A model generated the notes under the pieces. That model saw nothing but the letters and a program-made list of their open reading frames with translations. It ran no database searches and had not been told where the DNA came from. A stretch of DNA of 64,000 bases from assembly GCF_003344625.1 (NCBI RefSeq), contig NZ_QPKJ02000006.1, forward strand, positions 248,001 to 312,000. The letters are read 5' to 3'. The DNA is from Solirubrobacter deserti (lineage in GTDB: Bacteria; Actinomycetota; Thermoleophilia; Solirubrobacterales; Solirubrobacteraceae). Shown in pieces: positions 1 through 7,869 of this stretch. The stretch's first letter is position 1. Each line of letters starts with the position of its first letter. The translations under genes were made by a program, and so were the position numbers.

Positions 1-390
1 GTCGTAGAAGCGCAGCCGATCCTTGAAGAAGGCGGTCTCGATCCGGTTGCCTCCGGACCGGCGGCCGATCACCCCGCCCTCGAAGCGGGTTCGCCAGCGC
101 GTGGGGTTCGCGGCGTACCACTGCTCGGAGGGCATCACGACACGGGTCCCGTGCCTGAGCTCGATCTTCATGTGGACGATCTCGCCGTCCGGTGCGAGCG
201 CCTCGCGGGCGGCGGCGATGGCGTCGACGCCACCGCCGCCGCTGGGGAGCGCGGAGATCGCGACGGCCAGGGCCGCTCCGGCGGGGACCGCCGGGAGCAA
301 CAGGCGCGCGGCACGGCGGCGGGAGCGCCGCGTGTGGGCCGCGCGGTGCAGGTCGCGGCCGAAGTCGTCCATGTAGGCGTCGAGGTTCAT
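1..390 (-). CDS. Hypothetical membrane-anchored protein (partial, C-terminus off window)
   Basis: The gene starts with ATG at 390 and runs off the left edge, so only about 130 N-terminal residues are visible. It has a short charged N-terminus, an Arg-rich stretch, then one hydrophobic segment (roughly residues 28-47) followed by an extracytoplasmic-type region. Its start overlaps the stop of the upstream ECF sigma factor gene by four bases (ATGA), so the two are translationally coupled. A single-pass protein encoded directly after an ECF sigma factor is often an anti-sigma factor or a secreted sensor; no zinc-finger anti-sigma motif is seen here, so that role is only inference. Confidence 0.6.
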   Translation of the reverse strand, partial: MNLDAYMDDFGRDLHRAAHTRRSRRRAARLLLPAVPAGAALAVAISALPSGGGGVDAIAAAREALAPDGEIVHMKIELRHGTRVVMPSEQWYAANPTRWRTRFEGGVIGRRSGGNRIETAFFKDRLRFYD

Positions 391-917
391 GTCGTGGTCG
401 CCTCCCGGATGGCGATCGGGTCGAGGAGGTCGGCGAGCGCGGCCAGGCCGCGGGACACGCGCGCCCGGGCCGCCGGCTCGGAGATGCGGAGCGAGTGCGC
501 GACGTCGGCGTACGGAAGCTCGTCGACGATGCGAAGCTGCACCGCGTCGCGGATCGGCTCCGAGAGCGCGCTGAGCGCTTCAGAGAGGTCGCGGCGCAGG
601 TCCTGCAGGGCGGCGCGCTCCTCCACCTCGCGGAGGAGCTCGTCCGTGGCGGGCGGGCGCTCGAGGCCGAGCTTGTTCAGGGCACGTTGCTCGGCGTGGC
701 CGCGGCGATAGTAGAGGGCGAGCTGTCGCTTGGCGATCCCGTACAGCCACCCCGCCGCCTCGGCTTCGGTGCGCCCGCGGAACTTGTGGCGCGACGCCAC
801 TGCCTGGGCGAACGTCTCGGCCCACAGGTCCAGCGCGACCTCCGTATCCGCCGTACGCCGCACCAGGAACACGAGCAACGCGTCCCGGTGCCGTTGGTAG
901 AGGGCGTCAACGTCCAT
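387..917 (-). CDS. ECF-family RNA polymerase sigma factor
   Basis: The product is 176 aa. It has a sigma-70 region 2 near the N-terminus (starts MDVDALYQRHRD, then LWAETFAQAVASRHKF) and a region 4 helix-turn-helix near the C-terminus (LSALSEPIRDAVQLRIVDEL, then YADVAHSL). That is the two-domain layout and length of group 4 (ECF) sigma factors, which direct RNA polymerase to stress or envelope promoters. I chose ATG 917; an open frame continues upstream, but the homology begins here and an AACTGT hexamer lies 7 nt before this ATG. The next gene overlaps its stop by ATGA. Confidence 0.85.
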   Translation of the reverse strand: MDVDALYQRHRDALLVFLVRRTADTEVALDLWAETFAQAVASRHKFRGRTEAEAAGWLYGIAKRQLALYYRRGHAEQRALNKLGLERPPATDELLREVEERAALQDLRRDLSEALSALSEPIRDAVQLRIVDELPYADVAHSLRISEPAARARVSRGLAALADLLDPIAIREATTT

Positions 918-1033
918 CGGCCCCACAGTTGCACCGGGCAGTGCGAGTGTGACATTGGCGGTACTCCCACGTGCGGGGTGCGGCTGCCTCCTGGCGCGAC
1001 ACGAGCTACCTGGGCTTTTGAGGACCGCGAATC

Positions 1034-1049
1034 CGGGGAAAATTCCCCG
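1034..1049. promoter_or_regulatory. 16-bp perfect palindrome upstream of response regulator
   Basis: CGGGGAAAATTCCCCG is a perfect inverted repeat lying between the sigma factor gene (start 917) and the receiver-domain gene (start 1049/1052). It abuts the start codon, where a repressor or a hairpin could block transcription or initiation. Its A/T-rich centre stands out in this GC-rich sequence. It is probably an operator; the regulator is unknown. Confidence 0.5.
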
Positions 1050-1051
1050 TG

Positions 1052-1405
1052 ATGCCACAGACCGTCCTCATCGTCGACGACCACGCCGGGTTCCGGCACG
1101 CCGCTCGCGCGCTGCTCGAAGCCGACGGGTACCGCGTCGTGGGCGAGAGCGCGACGGGCGGCGAGGGCCTCGCCGCGGCCGAGCTGCTGCGACCGGACCT
1201 GGTGCTGCTCGACGTCGGGCTGCCCGACGTGGACGGCATCGAGGTGACGCGGCGGTTGTCGCGCATGGGCGGGCCGATGGTGGTGCTGACGTCGTCACGG
1301 GACGCGTCGGATTATCCGCCGCACTTCGACCATTGCGGCGCGCGCGGGTTCATCCCGAAAGCCGAGTTGTCGGGGACGGCGATCGCGGCGCTCGCCGCGG
1401 CCTAG
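1052..1405 (+). CDS. Single-domain response regulator (receiver only)
   Basis: The product is about 117 aa and consists only of a CheY-like receiver domain: acidic pair in VLIVDDH, phospho-acceptor Asp in LVLLDVGLPDVDG, Thr/Ser switch in VVLTSS, conserved Lys near the end (IPKAE). There is no output domain, so it probably passes phosphate on or acts by protein contact. ATG 1052 is preceded directly by an in-frame GTG (1049), and a 16-bp palindrome touches the start, which suggests tight regulation. No kinase gene is adjacent. Confidence 0.85.
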   Translation: MPQTVLIVDDHAGFRHAARALLEADGYRVVGESATGGEGLAAAELLRPDLVLLDVGLPDVDGIEVTRRLSRMGGPMVVLTSSRDASDYPPHFDHCGARGFIPKAELSGTAIAALAAA

Positions 1406-1418
1406 GCGCTCGGCGCCT

Positions 1419-3107
1419 TCACGCCGCGCGGGTGGCTGGCCACTCCCTCGATGCGCCGTCGTAGCCGTGGCGCGCGAGGAAGCGATCGAGCTGCTCTGCG
1501 CTGATGCGCGGCCCGAGCTCGAGCGTCGGCGGGTTGTTCGCGGCGATCCACCAGCCGACCAGGCGGGCCTCCCACACGGCTTCCGCGGGCATCGAGCCGC
1601 CGAGGCGCCCCGGCGGCGGCGCCTGCGCGTACGCGCGGCGCGACCGCTCCACCAGCGGTGAGCCGTCCACGGCGCCCCAGTCCACCACCCGGCCCCCGGC
1701 GATCCAGATCGCGTCGAAGCGCCCCGCGGCCGACGGATGCGGCGCCAGCACCAGCCGCGCACCCGTGTGGATCGCGCGCAGCACGCCGCCCAACCGGCTC
1801 AGCAAAGCCTCCAACCGCACCCGGCGACGCGCCAGCCACGCCGCGCGCTCGTAGCGCTGGGCCGCTGCCGCCTCCTTGATCTGGTGGTCCACGCGCGCGA
1901 GCAGCGCCTCTCCCCCGCTGCGGCCCACGAACAGGCGCAGCGCCGCGTCCAGGCGCTCGCGGTAGACGTTCGGGTCCAGGTCGTGCAGGCAGGGCGACAG
2001 GCAGCGGCCCATCTGGCCGTACGCGCTCGGATGCTCGCGCCGGGGCAGCGTCCGCCCGCAGTGGCGCAGGCCGAACAGCGAGTTCAGCTGCTCGACCAGT
2101 TCCGCGGCTGCGGCGCGACCGCGCACGGGCCCGACGCAGACGGCGTGGCCGGCGGCCGGCTCGCGCGCCACCTCCAGGATCGGGAACGGGATGTCCAGGC
2201 GGCAGCGGATGTAGACGTAGCCGTCCGGCTCGGCCTTGCCGCGCACGTTCCCGGGCGGCTTGAGGGCCTTGATGAGCCGGTCCTCCAGCAGCAGGGCGCC
2301 GAGCTCGGACTCGGTCACCGTGTGATCCACGTGCTCGGCGCGCTGGGTCCAGGACGCGCCCGAGGTGAAGTGCGAGCGGGCCCGCACGCGCAGATCCACG
2401 GACTTGCCGACGTACAACGGCTGCCCGTCGGCGTCGCGGAAGACGTACACGCCCGGCTCGTGCGGGAGCGCGGCCAGGTGCGGGCGCTCGTTGCGCGGGC
2501 GGTTCGGCACCGTCGGCGGCCGCTTGCGGACCTTGCGCGCGCCGAGCAGCGCGATCGCGTCGCCGATCGTCGGCGCGTTGGCGCACAGCCGGCCGAACAG
2601 CGCGCAGAAGACCTGGGCGCACGTGCGCGCGTCGGGCAGCGCACGGTGCACCTCCTCCACCTCCACACCGAGCGCGCCGGCCAGCGTCGCCAGGCCGCGC
2701 TTGCGCTGCAGCGGAGCGAACCGGCGCGCCATCTGGACCGTGCAGATCACGGGCGGGTCGGGCCACTCCAGCGCCGCGCGCGCGAATGCCTGGCGCAGCA
2801 CGCGCACGTCGAAGCGCGCGTTGTGCGCGACCAGCACCCGTCCGCGCAGCATCGCCGCGAGCCGCGGCAGCACCTCCTCGGGCGGCTGCGCGCCGTCGAC
2901 CATCTCCTGCGAGATGCCGGTGAAGCGCTGGATGTAGCGCCCCAGCGGCGTCGACACGCTCACGAGCGAGTCCCACTCCTCGTGCAGCTCGCCCCCGCCC
3001 ACGAGCACCGCACCGACCTCGGTCAGCTCGCAGCGGTCACCGCTCAGTCCGTTGGTCTCGGTGTCCAGGGCGACGTACTCGGCGGTGGCGGTCGGCAGGT
3101 CGAACAT
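1419..3107 (-). CDS. DEDDh exonuclease / GIY-YIG nuclease fusion (UvrC-like)
   Basis: The product is about 562 aa. Residues ~1-190 form a DnaQ-like 3'-5' exonuclease (motif I YVALDTETNGL, motif II LVAHNARFD, motif III HRALPDARTCAQVF). This is followed by a GIY-YIG endonuclease module (EPGVYVFRDADGQPLYVGK) and a UvrC/Cho-like C-terminal part. The fusion occurs in many actinobacteria and is thought to act in DNA repair, incising or trimming near lesions. The open frame extends well upstream to 4451, but homology begins at ATG 3107; the upstream part is antisense to corA and the lipoprotein gene. A GATGCT hexamer lies 9 nt before the start. Confidence 0.88.
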   Translation of the reverse strand: MFDLPTATAEYVALDTETNGLSGDRCELTEVGAVLVGGGELHEEWDSLVSVSTPLGRYIQRFTGISQEMVDGAQPPEEVLPRLAAMLRGRVLVAHNARFDVRVLRQAFARAALEWPDPPVICTVQMARRFAPLQRKRGLATLAGALGVEVEEVHRALPDARTCAQVFCALFGRLCANAPTIGDAIALLGARKVRKRPPTVPNRPRNERPHLAALPHEPGVYVFRDADGQPLYVGKSVDLRVRARSHFTSGASWTQRAEHVDHTVTESELGALLLEDRLIKALKPPGNVRGKAEPDGYVYIRCRLDIPFPILEVAREPAAGHAVCVGPVRGRAAAAELVEQLNSLFGLRHCGRTLPRREHPSAYGQMGRCLSPCLHDLDPNVYRERLDAALRLFVGRSGGEALLARVDHQIKEAAAAQRYERAAWLARRRVRLEALLSRLGGVLRAIHTGARLVLAPHPSAAGRFDAIWIAGGRVVDWGAVDGSPLVERSRRAYAQAPPPGRLGGSMPAEAVWEARLVGWWIAANNPPTLELGPRISAEQLDRFLARHGYDGASREWPATRAA

Positions 3108-3185
3108 CAGTTCGACAGCATCGGCCACGGGTCGGACGGTGCAACGGCGCTCCCGGCCCACGCGGCCGATAATGTCCGCTTTTCC

Positions 3186-3605
3186 ATGCGCCGCCGGCTG
3201 CTCCTGACCGTCACGCTCGTGACCGCCGCCGCGGGCTGCGGCGACGACACGCAGCGCGTCAACGAGCTGCGCCCGGCCCCGCAGGTGAACCTGACGGCGG
3301 CCGTCCAGGACGACGTGATCCGCGTCTCGCCGCGCTCGGTGGGCGCGGGCCAGCTCGTCCTGATCATCTCCAACCAGTCCGATCAGCCGCAGCGCGTGAC
3401 GTTCCGTACCGACGAGCTCGGCGGCAGCCAGGGCGGCCGCACCGCCACCTCGCCGCTGATCCCGGCCAAGTCCACGGGCCGCCTGAAGATCGACGCCCGC
3501 GAGGGCCGCTACTCGGTCAGCGTCGCCGACGACGCAATCCAGGCCGCACGCGTGTTCGTCGGCCCGCCAAGGGAATCCGGGCAGGACCGGGTCCTGCTGC
3601 CCTAG
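3186..3605 (+). CDS. Small secreted lipoprotein, unknown function
   Basis: The product is 139 aa with a lipoprotein signal peptide (MRRRLLLTVTLVTAAAGC, Cys about residue 18). A beta-rich domain follows (QVNLTAAVQDDVIRVSPRSV, VLIISNQSDQPQRVTFRT) that resembles cupredoxin-like or copper-chaperone folds but lacks an obvious Cys/His/Met metal site. A TAATGT -10-like hexamer ends 10 nt before ATG 3186. It lies divergently from the exonuclease and 6 nt before corA, with which it may be co-transcribed. The function is not recognisable. Confidence 0.75.
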   Translation: MRRRLLLTVTLVTAAAGCGDDTQRVNELRPAPQVNLTAAVQDDVIRVSPRSVGAGQLVLIISNQSDQPQRVTFRTDELGGSQGGRTATSPLIPAKSTGRLKIDAREGRYSVSVADDAIQAARVFVGPPRESGQDRVLLP

Positions 3606-3611
3606 ACGCCA

Positions 3612-4541
3612 GTGCACGTCCTGACCACGGTCGACGAGGCCCAGATCGCGCGGCTGCGCAAGGCGGACGAGTTCTTCTGGATCGACCTCGTGCACCCGTC
3701 CGACGACGACGTCGGACGGCTGGGCTCGGCGCTCGGCCTGCACCCCGTCGCGCTCGAGGACACGCGCGAGTTCGGGCAGCGGCCGAAGGTCGACCCGTAC
3801 GAGTCGCACCTGCTGCTCGTGTTCTTCACGGTCAGCCGCGACGCGACGCCGCTCGAGGTCCACATCTACGTCTCCGGCGGCTTCATCGTCACGGTGCGCC
3901 GGGACGAGTGCACCGTGCTCGACGAGCTGCACGAGCGCCTCGCCCGGCACTCGCCGCACGACGAGGAGCTGCTCGTCTACCGCATCCTCGACGGGCTGAC
4001 CGACGCGTTCTATCCCGTCATCGCCAAGCTCGAGTACCAGATCGACGAGCTCGAAGGCGACGTGCTCGCGCGGCCCCGGCGCGAGCAGCTCACGCGCGGC
4101 TACCGCCTCAAGCAGACCGTCCGCGAGCTGCACCGGCTCGCCGACAACCAGCACGACCAGTTCCGCGGCGCCCACCAGGCGATCCTCTCGCTCGAGGGCT
4201 TCGCCGCCGGCTCCAAGCCCTACCTGCGCGACATCATCGACCACCTGCAGCAGATCGCGGGCGAGTTCCAGCGCCAGACGGAGGATCTCGTCTCGCTGAC
4301 GCAGACCTACTTCAACGCCAACTCCGACCGGCTCAACAACGTCGCCACGCGGCTCACCGTCGGGGGCACGCTGTTCCTGGTGTGGACGTTCGTGACCGGC
4401 TTCTTCGGCCAGAACTTCGGCTGGCTGGTCGAGAACGTCGAGAGCAAGCACGACTTCCTCGTCTTCGGCGTCGGCGGCCTCACGATCCCGACTGTGATCC
4501 TCCTCACGCTGTTCTGGGTCAAGCGCCGCGACTGGTTCTGA
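3612..4541 (+). CDS. corA: CorA-family magnesium/cobalt transporter
   Basis: The product is 309 aa with the CorA layout: an alpha/beta cytoplasmic N-terminal domain, a long helical region, and two C-terminal transmembrane helices. The signature after the first helix reads GFFGQNFGW; the usual motif is GMN, so the middle residue is Gln here (GQN) while Gly and Asn are kept. The C-terminus is basic (KRRDWF) as in the family. It starts with GTG 3612 just after the lipoprotein stop. It probably forms a pentameric Mg2+ or Co2+ channel in the cytoplasmic membrane. Confidence 0.9.
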   Translation: MHVLTTVDEAQIARLRKADEFFWIDLVHPSDDDVGRLGSALGLHPVALEDTREFGQRPKVDPYESHLLLVFFTVSRDATPLEVHIYVSGGFIVTVRRDECTVLDELHERLARHSPHDEELLVYRILDGLTDAFYPVIAKLEYQIDELEGDVLARPRREQLTRGYRLKQTVRELHRLADNQHDQFRGAHQAILSLEGFAAGSKPYLRDIIDHLQQIAGEFQRQTEDLVSLTQTYFNANSDRLNNVATRLTVGGTLFLVWTFVTGFFGQNFGWLVENVESKHDFLVFGVGGLTIPTVILLTLFWVKRRDWF

Positions 4542-4560
4542 TCGGCACTAGGGTTTCGAC

Positions 4561-5850
4561 ATGTCCGTCGATCGGCACGAGGGTTCACCTCGCGAGCCAG
4601 GATTCCCTGTCGGCACCTCCCAGCTCACCCAGTTGGACGTCGAGCCCGGAACGCTCCCGAAGACCATGCCGGCGTGGGTCATCCGCGCCGAGCGCGAGGG
4701 TGAGCCGACCGAGGCCTTCCAGCTGGAGGAGATGGAGGTACCGGAGCCGGGTGCGTTCGAGGTGATCGTGCGCGTGATGGCCGCGGGCGTGAACTTCAAC
4801 AACGTGTGGGCGGCGCTGGGCAAGCCGATCTCGGTCTTCCGCTACCACTCCGAGGACCACCACATCGGCGGCTCGGACGCGTCCGGGATCGTGTGGAAGG
4901 TCGGCGAGGGCGTCACGCGCTGGCAGCCCGGCGACGAGGTCGTCGTGCACTGCAACCAGGCCTCCTACGAGGACCCTGAGGTGCACGGGCTGGACCCGCT
5001 CGCGGCGCCGTCCCAGCAGATCTGGGGCTACGAGACCACCTGGGGCAGCTTCGCTCAGTTCTGCAAGGTCCAGGCCCAGCAGCTGCTGCCCAAGCCCGCG
5101 AACCTCGCGTGGGAGGAGGCCGCCAGCTACGGGCTGACGTTCTTCACCGCCTACCGCATGCTCGTCGACCAGGCGCGCCTGCAGGAGGGCCACCGCGTGC
5201 TGATCTGGGGCGGCGCGGGCGGTCTGGGCGTGTTCGCCCACCAGCTGTGCAAGCTGTCGGGCGCGGACAGCGTCGGCGTCGTCTCCAGCGCCGAGAAGGG
5301 CGAGCTCGTCAAGCAGCTCGGCGCGGTCGACTACATCGACCGCAACGAGTACCGCGGCATGATGCGCCGCGGCGACGAGGACCCCGGCCAGGAGAAGGCG
5401 CGCTTCAAGGAGTCACGTCGCTTCTGCACGGCGGTCGCCGAGAAGCTGGGCGGCGAGCCCGACATCGTGTTCGAGCACGTCGGGCGCGCCACGTTCCCCA
5501 CGAGCGTGCTCGCGGTCAAGCCGTTCGGCACCGTCGTGATCTGCGGCGCGACCTCCGGCCACACGCTCGATTTCGACGTCCGCTACCTGTGGATGCGCCA
5601 GAAGAAGATCATCGGCAGCCACTTCGCGAACGCCTGGGAGTGCCACCGCGCGAACGAGCTGATCACGGCGGGCAAGGTGCGTCCCGTACTCTGGAGGACA
5701 CTCGGCTTCGACCAGGTCGCCGAGGCACACCAGCTCATGTACGAGAACAAGCACCTCGGAAAGATCTCGATCCTTGTCGGCGCGGAGTCCGAGGGGCAAG
5801 GCAGAACAGCGGACGGCCCGGGCGCGATCCGGGCGGAGGTGGGGGCCTAG
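4561..5850 (+). CDS. ccr: Crotonyl-CoA carboxylase/reductase
   Basis: The product is 429 aa of the medium-chain dehydrogenase/reductase superfamily with Ccr-specific stretches (NNVWAALGKPISVF, CNQASYEDPEVHGLDP, IWGYETTWGSFAQF, GLTFFTAYRMLV) and a Rossmann motif (GGAGGLGVFAHQL). Ccr reductively carboxylates crotonyl-CoA with NADPH and CO2 to ethylmalonyl-CoA, the key step of the ethylmalonyl-CoA pathway for C2 assimilation or for extender-unit supply. TAGGGT at 4549-4554 lies 6 nt before ATG 4561, indicating a leaderless transcript. The mutase and MeaB of the same pathway lie about 2 kb downstream. The next gene starts on the base after its stop. Confidence 0.95.
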   Translation: MSVDRHEGSPREPGFPVGTSQLTQLDVEPGTLPKTMPAWVIRAEREGEPTEAFQLEEMEVPEPGAFEVIVRVMAAGVNFNNVWAALGKPISVFRYHSEDHHIGGSDASGIVWKVGEGVTRWQPGDEVVVHCNQASYEDPEVHGLDPLAAPSQQIWGYETTWGSFAQFCKVQAQQLLPKPANLAWEEAASYGLTFFTAYRMLVDQARLQEGHRVLIWGGAGGLGVFAHQLCKLSGADSVGVVSSAEKGELVKQLGAVDYIDRNEYRGMMRRGDEDPGQEKARFKESRRFCTAVAEKLGGEPDIVFEHVGRATFPTSVLAVKPFGTVVICGATSGHTLDFDVRYLWMRQKKIIGSHFANAWECHRANELITAGKVRPVLWRTLGFDQVAEAHQLMYENKHLGKISILVGAESEGQGRTADGPGAIRAEVGA

Positions 5851-6228
5851 ATGGCACTCGGAGTAGCGCAGATCCCGTGGTACGCGACCCTGTTCCGGGG
5901 TGACCAGTTCGCAGCGGCGGTGGCCGAGGTCGCGCCGTCCGCGATGCGCTACGGCGCACGGGACTACATCGTCTACCGCAACCGCGACGACCTGTACAAG
6001 TTCCAGCACTGCGCGACCTTCGAGTCCAAGGCGGACTTCGAGGCGTGGTGGTACGGGCCGGAGATGACCGCCTTCAAGACGATCCACTCGGGCTGGTACC
6101 AGGTGCCGGTCCTCTACACGTGGGCCGACATCGTCGCGCAGGGCGACCGCAGCGGCCACGGCCCCGAGGTCGGCGCCGGCCACGGCATGCCCAAGGGCGA
6201 CAACGTCGACGTCCAGGCGTCCGGCTAA
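5851..6228 (+). CDS. Conserved small protein coupled to ccr, unknown function
   Basis: The product is 125 aa, soluble, rich in Tyr/Trp (DYIVYRNRDDLYKFQH, ADFEAWWYGPEMTAF, SGWYQVPVLYTW). The alternation looks like a ferredoxin-like alpha/beta fold of the antibiotic-monooxygenase/EthD type; this is only a fold guess. Its ATG follows the ccr stop codon with no gap, so it is translated from the same mRNA, which suggests a role near ethylmalonyl-CoA metabolism. The 3' end overlaps the convergent MBL gene by 4 nt. I do not recognise a named family. Confidence 0.75.
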   Translation: MALGVAQIPWYATLFRGDQFAAAVAEVAPSAMRYGARDYIVYRNRDDLYKFQHCATFESKADFEAWWYGPEMTAFKTIHSGWYQVPVLYTWADIVAQGDRSGHGPEVGAGHGMPKGDNVDVQASG

Positions 6229-7055
6229 GCGAACTTCGTCCGCCAGCGGGCCAGCCCCATGTGGAGCTGGTCCAGTGGCGTGGCCTGGATCATCGTGTCG
6301 GCGTCCTCGCCGAGCTCCGCGCGCAGCCGCTCGTCCATCGCGGCCACGAAGCCGGCCTCGCCGTCCGTGGAGCCCTCGAGCTCGACCTGAGCGTCGAGCG
6401 CCTCGAGGACGCGGTCCAGCTGCTCGGGCGGCGCCTCGCCGAAGTGCGTGAGCCCGAGCGCGACCGGATCCCACCCGCGGACGACGGCGACCGACCGCTT
6501 CCACGCCTCCACGTCGATGTCGGGCGGCGGCGTCGGGGCGACGGTGAAGGCGTGCGGCGGGATGCGCGCGCCGCCGACGTCCCCCACGAACGCCCAGCGC
6601 GACGGCTCGTGGAAGTAGCAGACGTGGTGGGAGGCGTGCCCGGGCGTGTACTCGACGCGGAACGCGCCCTCCACGCCGGTCTCGCCGCCGGAGAGCACGC
6701 GCAGGTTCTCCTCCGGGATCGGGACCATCTCGCCCCACAGCTCGCGCAGGCCCTCGTCGCCGCCGTACAGGCGCCCGGCGGAGGCCATCAGCCGTGACGG
6801 GTCGACCAGGTGCGGCGCGCCGCGCTCATGCACGTACACGGACAGGTCCGGCCAGCGACGCACCAGGGCGCCGCTGACGCCGGCGTGGTCGAAGTGGATG
6901 TGGGTGAGCAGGAGCGCGCGCGGGCGCTCGCCGTCCAGCGCCTCCAGCAACGTCTGCTCGCTCACCCCGGGCCCGGGATCGATCAGGACCCCGTCGACCT
7001 CCCAGCAGCAGATGACCTTCTCGCGCCCCTGATGACGCACATCGATGGCCCGCAT
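6225..7055 (-). CDS. MBL-fold metallo-hydrolase
   Basis: The product is 276 aa of the metallo-beta-lactamase superfamily: metal-binding HxHxDH motif in LLLTHIHFDHAG, a further His in YTPGHASHHVCYF, and Asp in FVGDVGG. Family members hydrolyse thioesters, lactones or esters with one or two zinc ions; a glyoxalase II-like or CoA-thioester role would fit its position inside the ethylmalonyl-CoA block, but that is inference. ATG 7055 is chosen because TAGGGT (7068-7063 on this strand) sits 7 nt upstream; the longer open frame to 7139 has no such support. Confidence 0.85.
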   Translation of the reverse strand: MRAIDVRHQGREKVICCWEVDGVLIDPGPGVSEQTLLEALDGERPRALLLTHIHFDHAGVSGALVRRWPDLSVYVHERGAPHLVDPSRLMASAGRLYGGDEGLRELWGEMVPIPEENLRVLSGGETGVEGAFRVEYTPGHASHHVCYFHEPSRWAFVGDVGGARIPPHAFTVAPTPPPDIDVEAWKRSVAVVRGWDPVALGLTHFGEAPPEQLDRVLEALDAQVELEGSTDGEAGFVAAMDERLRAELGEDADTMIQATPLDQLHMGLARWRTKFA

Positions 7056-7108
7056 GGCGCAGACCCTAGGCGATCGGCCGGTGCGTGGTGTCCGTTCATC
7101 CGATCGGG

Positions 7109-7143
7109 GGAACTTCACGTCCTCCGAGCGGAACCTCACCTCC
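7109..7143. promoter_or_regulatory. Direct repeat with 21-bp period upstream of LuxR-type regulator
   Basis: GGAACTTCACGTCC at 7109 is repeated as GGAACCTCACCTCC at 7130 (12 of 14 identical), exactly 21 bp apart, i.e. two helical turns on one face. It lies 40-75 bp before the start of the response regulator gene, as expected for tandem binding of a LuxR/NarL-type dimer, possibly its own product. Confidence 0.45.
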
Positions 7144-7183
7144 GGTTTGGATCATTCGACCATTGTGTAGACCCCGGGGAGGC

Positions 7184-7822
7184 ATGAGGGAGACGTTACG
7201 GGTCCTCATCGCGGACGACCATCCGCTGTTCCTGTTCGCGATCGCGCACAGCGTGAACGCTCGCGAGGAGCTCGAGCTCGTCGGTCAGGCGCGCACCGGG
7301 CGCGAAGCCATCGAAGCCGCGCTGGCCACGCGGCCCGACCTCGCGGTCCTGGACGTCGAGATGCCCGACCTGGGCGGCCTGGAGGTCCTGCAGGCGATCA
7401 CCCGCGAAGGCCTCGCCACGCGCGTGCTGTTCGTCTCGGGCAGCCTGGACCCCGCGAAGTCCTACGACCTGATCGAGGCCGGCGCCGCGGGCGTGCTCGA
7501 GAAGGACGCGATGCCCGAACAGATCGGCGACGCCCTGATCCGGATCGCCCGGGGTGAGACGGTCCTCGCGCCGTCCGTGCAGGCGGCGTTGATGCGTGAG
7601 GTCCGCGACCGGCGCGAGCGCACGCAGACCGTCCTCTCCCCGCGTGAGGCGGAGGTCCTGAAGTTCCTCGCCGACGGGCTGTCGGCGCCGCAGATCGCCG
7701 CGGAGCTGCACCTGTCGCCCTCGACGATCAAGACGCACCTGCAGCGGCTCTACGAGCGCCTCCAGGTGAGCGACCGCGCCGCCGCGGTCGCCGAGGGCAT
7801 GCGCCGCGGGCTGATCGAGTAA
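7184..7822 (+). CDS. LuxR/NarL-family response regulator
   Basis: The product is 212 aa: receiver domain (VLIADDHPLF, phospho-Asp in LAVLDVEMPDLGG, Lys in LEKDAMPEQ) followed by a LuxR-type helix-turn-helix (LSPREAEVLKFLADGLSAPQ, then STIKTHLQRLYERL). The start is ATG 7184 because GGGGAGG lies just upstream with good spacing. It is located between ccr and the ethylmalonyl-CoA mutase gene, so it may control this pathway, but no cognate kinase is adjacent. Imperfect 21-bp-spaced direct repeats precede it. Confidence 0.9.
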   Translation: MRETLRVLIADDHPLFLFAIAHSVNAREELELVGQARTGREAIEAALATRPDLAVLDVEMPDLGGLEVLQAITREGLATRVLFVSGSLDPAKSYDLIEAGAAGVLEKDAMPEQIGDALIRIARGETVLAPSVQAALMREVRDRRERTQTVLSPREAEVLKFLADGLSAPQIAAELHLSPSTIKTHLQRLYERLQVSDRAAAVAEGMRRGLIE

Positions 7823-7869
7823 GTGACGTAGCTCCCTCTCTTCCCCGGGGGGTGGACTATCGTCCGGGC

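Noticed and set aside
3108..4451. Upstream continuation of the exonuclease frame on the minus strand
   Set aside because: It is antisense to the lipoprotein and corA genes, has no family resemblance, and the exonuclease domain begins at ATG 3107.
7823..7869. Cobalamin riboswitch in front of the B12-dependent mutase
   Set aside because: Only 47 bases separate the genes and a leaderless promoter sits at 7858, so there is no room for a riboswitch.
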